Assembly (NCBI RefSeq): GCF_027622875.1
Contig: NZ_JAPZVP010000009.1
Coordinates: 98,091 to 162,090 of the forward strand
Direction of reading: 5' to 3'
Length of the DNA stretch: 64,000 nt
DNA from: Glycomyces luteolus
GTDB lineage: Bacteria; Actinomycetota; Actinomycetes; Mycobacteriales; Micromonosporaceae
Below are positions 26,935 through 35,041 of this stretch, piece after piece. The notes beneath the pieces were generated by a model. The model saw only the letters and a list, made by a program, of their open reading frames with translations, did not search any database and was not told the DNA's origin. The translations under genes and the position numbers were made by a program. Each line of letters opens with the position of its first letter. The first letter of the stretch is position 1.

Positions 26935-28458
26935 TTGACCCCTGGAGATCCCTCCATACCCGAAACCCTCTCGGGCGGCCGCTGGCTGCGCCGACTCGCC
27001 GTCCCTGCCCTGCTCGCGGGACTGCTCCTGGTGGTTCCCGGCACCGCCCAAGCGCAATCGTGTTCCACTGAGGTCTCGGCGATGGAGTGGGGGATCACCT
27101 CCACCGTCCAATCGGCCGCGAACGCGGGCACCTCGTCCTTGTCTTTCCAGGTCCGCAACTACTCCGAGACCGAAGAGCAGCGGTGGATCCGGGTGTGCAA
27201 CAACGCGCAGCTGCGCGTCAAGTGCAACACGCCGCCGGACCAGCCGCTGATGGGAAACATGTGGACCAAGCCCGGCGGCACCTGCCAGTGGACGCTCGAC
27301 GTGAACGTCTCGTACACGAACAAACTGCCGATCCTCTACACGCGGGCCTACGACGACGACAACAACGTCGGCAACGAATGGGGTCCGTCCGACCCGCTCT
27401 CCGAGGAGATCAAGGTCCAGTGGCAGCTGCCCAACACCAGCGATGTGGTCATCTACACGGCCACGTCCGGCTGGAATGAGGCGGGAAGCGTGTTCCAACT
27501 CAACCTCGCGACTGCTGCAGGCCTGCCTGCAATCGCCTCCGGGACGGAGGTCCGCTGGGAAGCCCGCGCCTACGACGGCGTCTCGTATTCGCCGTGGTCG
27601 TCCGCGGGTTCGCCCTCGCGGTGCCGGTTCATCTACGACACCACCGCACCGAACCCGCCACAGGTGACCAGCACGAGCTTCCCCGAGCTCACCGACACCT
27701 CCGAGACGGTCGTCCCCATGGTCGGCAAGAACGGGACGCTGACCTTCGACACCGACAGCGCCAACGTAGTCAAGTACACCTACGACTTCTCCAAGGACGG
27801 CGCCGGCCCGCAGACCGTGACACCGGATGAGGTCAGCGGGCCCGCCACGGTCAACTACCTCCCGATGCTGCCGGGAGCGGAAACGCTCACCGTCAGCGCG
27901 ATCAACGCGGCCGGGAGTTCATCGGAGTACACGTACGCCTTCATGGTCTCGACCGCCGACCCAGCCGGTGTATGGACCCTGGGCGACGCCGCGGGCAGCA
28001 CCAAAGCCGTTGATATCAGCGGCACGAACCCTGGGACACCCGGGACGGGTGTGACCTTCGGGTCCGCCGGTCCGGGCACCGCGACCGCCGCGGTCTTCAA
28101 CGGCACCGCGAACGCCTACATCGACACGAAGAAGTACGCAGTGGCGCCGACCGGCAAGAGCGTGTCGATCGCCGCCTGGGTCAGGGTCGACAACCTCGCC
28201 AAGAACGGGACGGTCGCGTCGATCGACGGCGGTCTCGGCGAAGCCGGCATGATCCTGGGCTACCGCTCCACATCGGCCACGAGCGGCCGATGGGTGCTCT
28301 CGATGCCGGACATGGCCATGGGCGCGTTCACTTCCTGGGAGGTCCTCGGCGGCCAGGTCACGACCGGTAACCAGGACGAGTGGGTCCACCTGGCCGGCGT
28401 CTGGAGCGAGGCCACCGGCGACATGACCCTCTATGTCAACGGCGCTGCCGCGGGCTGA
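26935..28458 (+). CDS. Secreted LamG-domain protein, apparently C-terminally truncated
   Basis: This 507-residue product starts at TTG 26935 and has a Sec signal peptide (RRLAVPALLAGLLLVVPGTAQAQ, cleavage after AQA at about residue 41). Fibronectin/Ig-like beta domains follow (about 45-330), then a LamG (concanavalin-like) domain beginning near ADPAGVWTLGDAAGSTKAVD. The LamG domain stops in its last strands at MTLYVNGAAAG and a TGA, with a second in-frame TGA two codons later. Proteins of this layout in actinobacteria are often much longer, carrying RHS or other C-terminal modules. The following DNA is lower in GC and contains broken fragments, so I infer a truncated gene. What was lost cannot be told. 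Confidence 0.7.
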   Translation: MTPGDPSIPETLSGGRWLRRLAVPALLAGLLLVVPGTAQAQSCSTEVSAMEWGITSTVQSAANAGTSSLSFQVRNYSETEEQRWIRVCNNAQLRVKCNTPPDQPLMGNMWTKPGGTCQWTLDVNVSYTNKLPILYTRAYDDDNNVGNEWGPSDPLSEEIKVQWQLPNTSDVVIYTATSGWNEAGSVFQLNLATAAGLPAIASGTEVRWEARAYDGVSYSPWSSAGSPSRCRFIYDTTAPNPPQVTSTSFPELTDTSETVVPMVGKNGTLTFDTDSANVVKYTYDFSKDGAGPQTVTPDEVSGPATVNYLPMLPGAETLTVSAINAAGSSSEYTYAFMVSTADPAGVWTLGDAAGSTKAVDISGTNPGTPGTGVTFGSAGPGTATAAVFNGTANAYIDTKKYAVAPTGKSVSIAAWVRVDNLAKNGTVASIDGGLGEAGMILGYRSTSATSGRWVLSMPDMAMGAFTSWEVLGGQVTTGNQDEWVHLAGVWSEATGDMTLYVNGAAAG

Positions 28459-28545
28459 CGGTGACAGGTGCGGAATCGGATACTGAGTAGGAGAACTTCA
28501 GGTACGGGACACCGGCGGGCAGGCTGCGATCCTGAGTTCGCCTAT

Positions 28546-28773
28546 GACAATTACGGGGAGTATCCCGCCATCACCCCGAATGTGGTCGGCGAGTGGGGAT
28601 ATATCAAGGCTCCGCGGGGGGTCGACGAGACGCTTCACAAGTGGTCGGTCTCCGCGGGTCCCACGAAGGCGCGACCTGTTGCGGCGCTTGTGAATGCGGC
28701 CCGAAAAGGGGTCAGGGTCACCGAAATCGACTACCGCACCCGTCGGCCCAGGGATCTGACAGTGAAGTCGTAG
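28546..28773 (+). pseudogene. Fragment related to the C-terminal half of the 29098-29691 protein
   Basis: The frame reads DNYGEYPAITPN, later LHKWSVSAGPTKARPVAALVNAARKG. This aligns by eye with DNYDRYPLVRPN and GKWSVNIGSTKASKIAGLIDAAGKS in the intact membrane protein 550 bases downstream. The N-terminal membrane helices and PH-like part are missing, so it is a 5'-deleted paralogue. It ends at an isolated TAG (28771-28773). Confidence 0.65.
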
Positions 28774-29052
28774 GGTGCGTTCACGCTCAATCCGAGGGAA
28801 CTGGGCTGGAATCTATTTGACGCTGCGATGTTCACTGAGAATGTAGGGTACGGCGCGTGCGAGGCAGCGAAGGAGTGCACCTCGCGCGATGAGACGTACT
28901 TCGGTTGGGGTGATGACGATTCCGGATCCGGTAGCAGTGGAGGCGGAAACTCCAGCTCCTCCAGCTCCTCCGGCTCTGGGTCATCCGGTGGGGGTACCTC
29001 ACAGTCTTCAGATGGAAGATACTATGTTTCGAAGAACCTCTACTTCACCTGA
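28774..29052 (+). pseudogene. Frame continuation after a TAG, with Ser/Gly-rich tail
   Basis: Immediately after the TAG and in the same frame the sequence continues AFTLNPRELGWNLFDAA, has two cysteines (YGACEAAKECTSRDE) and then a Ser/Gly linker of ~35 residues. The TAG could be a nonsense mutation of CAG in a single longer gene. ATG at 28828 gives a 74-residue frame but no ribosome binding site is seen. I do not recognise the segment. Confidence 0.4.
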
Positions 29053-29097
29053 CATCGGGGTGGGGTGCGGCGATAGATCGAGGAGAGGTCCTGCGGA

Positions 29098-29691
29098 ATG
29101 AGCGTCAAGCAGGCGCATTTCGGTAAGATGCTTGCCGGCGTGAGTTGGTATGTATGGCTACTGGCCGGCATCGCATCGGCGATTTTCATCGCGGGACTCT
29201 TCCGAGTGAACCCGGACAATCCAATCGGCCTGGTGGTTGGGGCGCTGATGTTGGCGGGTCTGGCAGTGGGGTTCCATCGCAGAATCCTGCTCATTCCGGT
29301 AGTGGAGACCACTGAGGCCGGCCTCATCCTGCGGCCCGCTTCCCAGGGCGGATATCTTTTTTACAAATGGGAGGATATCCAGGAGGTGGTGATCTGGTAT
29401 CAGCGCACCAATGGCGACAAGTCCACAATGGTCGGTATCCTGCCTCGAGTGAAGCGTGAGCCCGACAACTACGACAGGTATCCACTTGTCAGACCGAACG
29501 ATCGGCGCTCGACGGGCCCATATCCGCGATATGTCGCCGGCCTCGTCGGGAAATGGTCGGTGAATATCGGATCGACAAAGGCATCCAAGATAGCCGGACT
29601 CATCGATGCCGCCGGAAAGTCTGTGCCGGTAGTCGAGAATCCGCTTTGGTCTGATGAGGTTAGGGCGCTGAGCCATCCTCAACCTGAATGA
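29098..29691 (+). CDS. Two-helix membrane protein with PH-like domain
   Basis: This 197-residue protein has two transmembrane helices (about 15-36 and 41-60) and then a cytoplasmic part that reads like a bacterial PH domain: GLILRPASQGGYLFYKWEDIQEVVIWYQ, ending in the helix KASKIAGLIDAAGKS. AGGAGAGG precedes the ATG. GC is visibly lower than the flanks (about 53% in the line I counted). A 5'-deleted paralogous fragment lies just upstream, behind a truncated secreted protein. A tandem intact/fragment arrangement is what toxin-immunity loci leave behind, but immunity function here is only a guess. Confidence 0.65.
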   Translation: MSVKQAHFGKMLAGVSWYVWLLAGIASAIFIAGLFRVNPDNPIGLVVGALMLAGLAVGFHRRILLIPVVETTEAGLILRPASQGGYLFYKWEDIQEVVIWYQRTNGDKSTMVGILPRVKREPDNYDRYPLVRPNDRRSTGPYPRYVAGLVGKWSVNIGSTKASKIAGLIDAAGKSVPVVENPLWSDEVRALSHPQPE

Positions 29692-29747
29692 GTGGTCGGT
29701 CGTCGGTACGCTCATGTCGTTCTGACATGAGAAGGGAACACACCCCC

Positions 29748-31490
29748 ATGACCCGATCGGTCTCACGCCGCAACCTGTTCAAGATCGGCGGCGGCGTAGC
29801 CGTCGCGGGAGTCGGTGCCTCCGTCGCCTTTACCGCGCACGCGCAGGACGTCGAACCCGCCCAGGCCTTGCATTCCAGCCTCGTCTACCCCGGCGCGGAC
29901 GGCAAACTCAACTACGCTCTCGAAGAACAGAGCGACAGGAAGATCCCCAACTTCAGCTGGGCCGGGTACCGCAACGGCGAAGCTCCCATTCCAACGGCGG
30001 AGACCGTGCCGGCCGCCGTGGAGCTCGAACCGATCCCGGGCGAGACCGACGCCACCGTCCGCATCAACGCCGCGCTGGCAGAGGTCGCCGCGAAGCCCAA
30101 GGACGCGAACGGCTTCAAGGGCGCGCTGCTGCTCCATCCCGGCCTGTACCCGGTCGCCGAGACCATCGAGCTCAAGTACAGCGGCGTGATCCTGCGCGGT
30201 TCGGGCCGCACCGGCGATCCCGCCGTGAGCACGATCATCAGGTCGACCGCGAAGGCGGGCACCGAGAACGAGCTGACCGGGGTCGAGTGCCCGATCAAGA
30301 TCGGATCCGATGACATGGGCGTCAAGTGGGAGACCATGCCCGACGGCACCGCCCCCGTCCCCATCCCCATCACGTCCGAGCTGGTGACCGCCGGTTCACG
30401 AAGGTTCGCGATCGAATCCACTGCTGGTCTGGCGGTCGGCGACAACATCATCATCTGGCACCCGTGCACGTCGGACTGGATCGACGCGATCGACGGCGGC
30501 GGCGTGACAGCGAGGCCGCCGTGGGAGCCCGACAAGCACCCCATCATGTACAACCGGTTCATCAAGGCGATTCCGACTGAGAACGAGATCCTCATCGACG
30601 CCCCCGTCTTCAACGACCTCAACTTCGATCTCTCGAAGAGCTACGTCTACAAGTGGTCCAATCCGAACGAGGTAGTCAACGCGGGCGTCGAGAACCTGCG
30701 TGTGGACATGGGTCTTCTCGCTGAGGAGACCAAGGAGGAACAGGAGAACGAGAAGCACGCGGACAGCTGCATCGTCGTGTCGCGCAGCCGGGACACCTGG
30801 GTGCGCAACGTGTCCACTCTTCACTTCAAGCGGTCCGGCGTCATGGTCCGCCGCAGCCACCGGGTCACCGTGGACGACGTCTGGGCCCGGGATCCGCGGT
30901 CGCGACCGGTGGGCGGGATGCGCTACAACTTCTGCGCCGGGTACATGGCCCAGCAGGTCCTGTTCACGAACGTATGGGCCTCGCAGGCCAGGCATGCCTT
31001 CGTCGCGGGCGGCGGCGCTTCGACCTCAGGCGTCGTGTGGCTCGACAGCCGCTCCAACAACGGACTCAAGGAGTCGGGCGGGCACGCGCATTGGAGCCAG
31101 GGCCTCCTGTTCGACAACGTCCGGGAGGAGACGAGTGAAAGCGATCGCGACGAGGTGTTGAACCTGCACAACCGCGAGGATGGGGGTGCCGACGAGTCGG
31201 CCGACGCCCATGGTTGGTCGTCGGTCTACAGCGTCCTGTGGAACTGCACGGTCGGCGACGGCAAGGATGGATTTGGCAGGCAGGCGTGCGTCCAGCAGCC
31301 GCCGACCTCGCAGAACTTCGCCATCGGCACCAAAGGCACCGGTGTCAAAGACACCGATGGCGTGGTCAGGGTCGTCTCCGGGGAAAGCTGGATTGTGACG
31401 GAGCCGATCGGGTTCGTGGAGCACACCAACAAGAACGTGGAACCGGCGTCGCTGTACCGCAAGCAACTCGCCGACCGCCTGGCACCTTGA
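29748..31490 (+). CDS. Tat-exported right-handed beta-helix protein
   Basis: This 580-residue protein has a twin-arginine signal (SRRNLFKIGGGVAVAGVGASV, cleavage near AHA-QD). The mature part has the look of a pectate-lyase-like parallel beta-helix: GFKGALLLHPGLYPVAETIELKYSGVILRGSG is the usual first coils, and later coils repeat short N/V/W strands such as SCIVVSRSRDTWVRNVS and HFKRSGVMVRRSHRVTVDDVW. No specific catalytic signature is recognisable, so a polysaccharide lyase or hydrolase role is only likely. GAAGGGAA before ATG 29748 sets the start. GC3 returns to normal here. Confidence 0.75.
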   Translation: MTRSVSRRNLFKIGGGVAVAGVGASVAFTAHAQDVEPAQALHSSLVYPGADGKLNYALEEQSDRKIPNFSWAGYRNGEAPIPTAETVPAAVELEPIPGETDATVRINAALAEVAAKPKDANGFKGALLLHPGLYPVAETIELKYSGVILRGSGRTGDPAVSTIIRSTAKAGTENELTGVECPIKIGSDDMGVKWETMPDGTAPVPIPITSELVTAGSRRFAIESTAGLAVGDNIIIWHPCTSDWIDAIDGGGVTARPPWEPDKHPIMYNRFIKAIPTENEILIDAPVFNDLNFDLSKSYVYKWSNPNEVVNAGVENLRVDMGLLAEETKEEQENEKHADSCIVVSRSRDTWVRNVSTLHFKRSGVMVRRSHRVTVDDVWARDPRSRPVGGMRYNFCAGYMAQQVLFTNVWASQARHAFVAGGGASTSGVVWLDSRSNNGLKESGGHAHWSQGLLFDNVREETSESDRDEVLNLHNREDGGADESADAHGWSSVYSVLWNCTVGDGKDGFGRQACVQQPPTSQNFAIGTKGTGVKDTDGVVRVVSGESWIVTEPIGFVEHTNKNVEPASLYRKQLADRLAP

Positions 31491-31505
31491 TCGCGTAGGA
31501 CGTGA

Positions 31506-31538
31506 AAACGGGCGGGTCCGCGAAGGGCTCGCCCGTTT
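31506..31538 (+). terminator. Hairpin after the beta-helix gene
   Basis: AAACGGGCG and CGCCCGTTT form a 9-bp stem around a 15-base loop with some internal pairing, 15 bases after the stop; the second arm ends in a short T run. Confidence 0.6.
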
Positions 31539-31716
31539 CGGTTGCTCACGGCGGACAGGGCAGGCAGGGCGGAGAGCAACGACGATGCGGCAGTGGATGG
31601 TCGGGCTCGGTCTCTGGCTTCGAGCCCTCGATGTGTTGCGGTTCAAGCAATCAGCGACAAATTGGTCGCTTCCTCCCGGGCCTGGTTCTCGGCTTCGATG
31701 GCACGGGTGCTTGCGA

Positions 31717-33513
31717 TTAGGGCGGGCAGCGACCTAGGGGTGGGTGGGGGCTGGGCTTCCTCTTCGGCATTCCGGGGTACGAAAGCGGGCTCTCTCGGGG
31801 CGGGCTCTTCTCTGGGCATGGTGAGGGGCCCGAGCCCGTGTGGGTTCGGGCTGCGCTGCTGGTGTTGCGGCGACGCTTCCCCTCAGCAGTCGCCCGCTGA
31901 GGGCAGGGTAAGAATGGTGGTTCCCCGTAGTCGGCCTCACTGGTCGCACCAGCCATCACCTTCGAGGCCCTAGGCGCTTCGATTGGTTCGGAAGGCATGG
32001 GGGCCTGGATGATCCGCGCCGGGCTCGGTGGTGTCGCCTGGCTCGGTTCACCGAACCTCTCTCGGCACTTCGCTCTTGCGGCCTTGATGCCTTTCAGCGC
32101 CCGGTCGCGGTCGATGGCCTCAGCAAGCGCATCGAGGTCGGGCTTCAATGCTTCGGACCACTCAGAGCGGTAGAGGCCGGTGGGGAACACATCCCAGTCG
32201 GTGCCGTGGTGTTCGGTGTCCATGTCCGCATCGGTGCGCCAGTCGGAGCAGCCACACCCAGCCGACGTGTCGGTGGTGGCGCTCTCGATGTCGTGGCCGT
32301 CGTGGTGGGTGATGATCGCGTGGCCCGGACCGGTCTTCTCCACCGACCAGCCCGCAGTGTGGATGCGGCCGTGGTGGAACCGGCACAGCAGGATCAGGTT
32401 CTCCGCGACCGTCGCCCCGCCATCGGCCCAATGCTCGATGTGGTGCGCCTCAGTCCAGGCGACCGGCCGGTCACAGCCCTGCCAGGTGCAACCCCCTGGC
32501 TGCTCGAGCTCCAGCTTCCGGCGCAGCGCGGCGTTGGGGAGGCGCAGGGCCCGACCGAGTTCGACCGCTTCACCGCTCTGGAAGTTGAAGACTGAGGGGA
32601 TGATGACGCCTTCGCAGGCGAGGAGCCGGGCTCGGGCTACTGAGATCGGCTGGCCCTCCAGGAGGGGCAGGCGGCCGGTGTCTTTGCCCTGCAGGGTCTC
32701 GATGTCGACGGTGAGGTCGAGGGTGGCGGTGTGGCCGTGCCGGGTCGCTGCCTGGGGAGAGGAACCGTACCCGGCGAGGAGCTGGTGGAGGGCTTCTGCG
32801 TGCCGGTTCTCAGCCGGTGGCAGGAGCCCGTCTGCGTCCTGCTCTTCTTGGCGCGGGGGCGGGCACGCCGTCTGAAGGTACTTGTCCAGGAGTCGCCCGG
32901 TCGCATCGCTGAGTTCGGCTGAGAGGCTCCACATGCCGTTGTCCTGCGGGACCAGTTCCAGACGCTGCAACGACTGCGCGCCAAGATCATCGAACAACTC
33001 GACCTCTTCAGCGATCGAGGCCCAGAGCTCGTCGAGGTGGCGGCGGAGGTCATTGAAGGAGGCATGCGCGCAGTACTCGGCCACCATCGCTTCAGGCGTC
33101 GTGCATTCGACCGTGGCGTCGAAGGGGGAGGGGACGGGGGTCCTGAAGGGGGTGCGGGCGAACAGGCGCATCGCAGTGGTCTGATCCAGCTGCCGGACGG
33201 CGTAGGCGACCTGGTCGATCCGGGCCTTCCCTGTCGTTGCCGCCTCTGCCAGGAGACGGAACTTGCCTGAGAGGCGGGCGATGGCCGCGATGGAGCCTGC
33301 CGTGTTGAACGTGAAGTCGAACTGGGAGAGCAGCAGGTCCCGGAGAGCGGAGAACCCGAACTCCGAGCGGTGCAATCCGGAGGCCTTCATCTCGATGACC
33401 GCGGACAGGACGGCCGCGTGCTGGGTGTTGATGAGATCGGCGGCTTGGTCGAGGGTGGAGCGGATGGCTTGGGCTTGGGTGTGGCGGTCCTGTGCGGGGG
33501 TAGTGGCAGCCAT
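31717..33513 (-). CDS. DUF222 / HNH endonuclease protein (13E12-repeat type)
   Basis: This 598-residue protein has an N-terminal DUF222 domain (about 15-320) and an HNH nuclease module (about 345-405) with CTWQGCDRP, AWTEAHHIEHWADGG and ENLILLCRFHHGRIH, which hold the zinc-binding Cys/His and catalytic His. The last ~130 residues are Pro/Ser/Arg-rich and unstructured. Members of this family correspond to the 13E12 repeat proteins of mycobacteria and are frequently multicopy and mobile-like in actinobacteria. CACCTCC-type complement before the ATG gives a good GGAGG ribosome binding site on this strand. Confidence 0.9.
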   Translation of the reverse strand: MAATTPAQDRHTQAQAIRSTLDQAADLINTQHAAVLSAVIEMKASGLHRSEFGFSALRDLLLSQFDFTFNTAGSIAAIARLSGKFRLLAEAATTGKARIDQVAYAVRQLDQTTAMRLFARTPFRTPVPSPFDATVECTTPEAMVAEYCAHASFNDLRRHLDELWASIAEEVELFDDLGAQSLQRLELVPQDNGMWSLSAELSDATGRLLDKYLQTACPPPRQEEQDADGLLPPAENRHAEALHQLLAGYGSSPQAATRHGHTATLDLTVDIETLQGKDTGRLPLLEGQPISVARARLLACEGVIIPSVFNFQSGEAVELGRALRLPNAALRRKLELEQPGGCTWQGCDRPVAWTEAHHIEHWADGGATVAENLILLCRFHHGRIHTAGWSVEKTGPGHAIITHHDGHDIESATTDTSAGCGCSDWRTDADMDTEHHGTDWDVFPTGLYRSEWSEALKPDLDALAEAIDRDRALKGIKAARAKCRERFGEPSQATPPSPARIIQAPMPSEPIEAPRASKVMAGATSEADYGEPPFLPCPQRATAEGKRRRNTSSAARTHTGSGPSPCPEKSPPRESPLSYPGMPKRKPSPHPPLGRCPP

Positions 33514-33907
33514 CTGACACCTCCTCGAACAATCCGGTTGATTTCGCTTGCTTGTGCTATATCAAGCATAGGTTAGTCAGGGGGTGGATGTCATCGCCCA
33601 AACGGGTGAATATTCGATCTTTTCGCAGGTCAGTGGCACCGTCACCCGCGGTCGGGCGTGTCGGCCAGCGCCCCGGGGCAGATAGAGGCGAAGGTTGCAA
33701 TCCGACCGAGGTAGCTCAGCCCTCTTTGTCGCTGCCAGGTTGAACGCCGAGACGAATCGAGCGGGAAACCGAAGGACAGGCTGAGGAGCCGCCTGCCTCG
33801 TTGTCGTTGCGCGACTGAAGCTTGACGGAGACGGCGCGAAACGCCTCAGCGGTGCGCGGTGGGCAGAATCGCCTCGGGTCAGCAGGCGCTCATGGGGACT
33901 GCGCATT
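33514..33907. other. Divergent promoter region between HNH gene and patatin gene
   Basis: An AT-richer stretch holds a 6-bp inverted repeat (TGCTTG-N8-CAAGCA, 33549-33568), about 40 bases upstream of the HNH start and suited to an operator. The remainder toward the patatin gene has no coding-type frame and no clear promoter. Confidence 0.45.
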
Positions 33908-35041
33908 GTGGCCATTCGGGTTATCCTGGGGACAATCCGATTCCGCCGCTCCACCGCACCCCTGAGCGAGGCCGAATTGTCCGATGCATATGCCTTCGAC
34001 GCCGACCGGTACTGGGCCGACGATCATCCTGTCCTCGAACTGATCCGATCCCGTCAATCCGCTGACTCCAAGCCCGGATCGCGGGTCGACGGGTTCAAGC
34101 TCGGCCTGGCCGTCGAGGGCGGCGGGATGCGCGGAGTCACTTCCGCCGCAATGCTCGTCGCCCTCGACGACCTGGGCCTGCGCGGCGTGTTCGACGCCGT
34201 GTACAGCACGTCGTCGGGTTCGATCAACGCCGCCTATTTCATGGCGGGCGGTGATTGCTGGTATCCGCTGACCATCTACTTCGACGACCTCTGCACCCGC
34301 AAGTTCGTTGACATGCGGAACATGTTCAACAAGCGACCCATGCTCAACCTCGACTACGCCTTCGACGAGGTCCTGGAGACGATCAAGCCCCTCGATTTCG
34401 AGAAGATCTTGAAGAACCCGGCAGAGTTCCATATCACGATTAGCCTGGTGGACAGCCTGACTCCCATTGGGCCGCATGAGTTCGAGTCCCGGGAGGACTT
34501 GAAGTCCGCGTTGAAGGCGAGCTGCTGGATGCCCGTCGCCGTCCCCGGCACCGGCATGTTCCGCGGCCAGCGCGCCCTCGACGGCGGCGTGCTCACCGCC
34601 CACCCCTCCCTCCTGGCGATCGAAGACGGCTGCACCCACGTGCTCTCCCTCAGCACCAAGCCGATCAAGCCCCCGCCCACGCGGCTCTCGAAGGGCCGCC
34701 GCTTCTCCGTCGCCTACCTCGAACGGATCCAGAAGGGACTCGGCCAGGCCTATGTGGCCTCGCAGCTCCAGTACTGCACGCAGCGGAAGCAGTTGCAGCG
34801 CTGGATGACCGAGCCCGACCCCGGCGCGAAGGTGCTCGACCTCGCGCCGCTGCCGTGGATGAAGGAGGTCGGGAACCAGACCAGGGACCGCGACGTCCTC
34901 ATTAACGCGGCACGCCACGCGCACGCCGTCATGGCCGCTGCCATCCAGGGCATCCCGGTCTCGGAGATCCGCGACGGTTCGTTCCGGTCCGTGCCCCGCA
35001 TCGTCACCGTGAGGACCGCCAATGGCGAACGGATCGGTTGA
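33908..35041 (+). CDS. Patatin-like phospholipase
   Basis: This 377-residue protein is a patatin-type serine lipid acyl hydrolase. The oxyanion motif is EGGGMRG (70-76), the nucleophile elbow is YSTSSGSIN with S102 (first Gly of GxSxG replaced by Ser), and the catalytic Asp is in RALDGGVLTAHPS (about 224). There is no signal peptide or membrane helix, so it is cytosolic. The start is GTG at 33908. It overlaps the next gene, a membrane kinase-like protein, by 20 bases, so the two are co-translated and probably act together. Regulated patatins serve as membrane-damaging effectors in several anti-phage systems, but no known sensor gene is adjacent. Confidence 0.88.
   Translation: MAIRVILGTIRFRRSTAPLSEAELSDAYAFDADRYWADDHPVLELIRSRQSADSKPGSRVDGFKLGLAVEGGGMRGVTSAAMLVALDDLGLRGVFDAVYSTSSGSINAAYFMAGGDCWYPLTIYFDDLCTRKFVDMRNMFNKRPMLNLDYAFDEVLETIKPLDFEKILKNPAEFHITISLVDSLTPIGPHEFESREDLKSALKASCWMPVAVPGTGMFRGQRALDGGVLTAHPSLLAIEDGCTHVLSLSTKPIKPPPTRLSKGRRFSVAYLERIQKGLGQAYVASQLQYCTQRKQLQRWMTEPDPGAKVLDLAPLPWMKEVGNQTRDRDVLINAARHAHAVMAAAIQGIPVSEIRDGSFRSVPRIVTVRTANGERIG

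Noticed and set aside
28774-29052. Toxin domain of a polymorphic toxin
   Set aside because: The frame has no recognisable toxin fold, and it is continuous with the immunity-like fragment except for one TAG.
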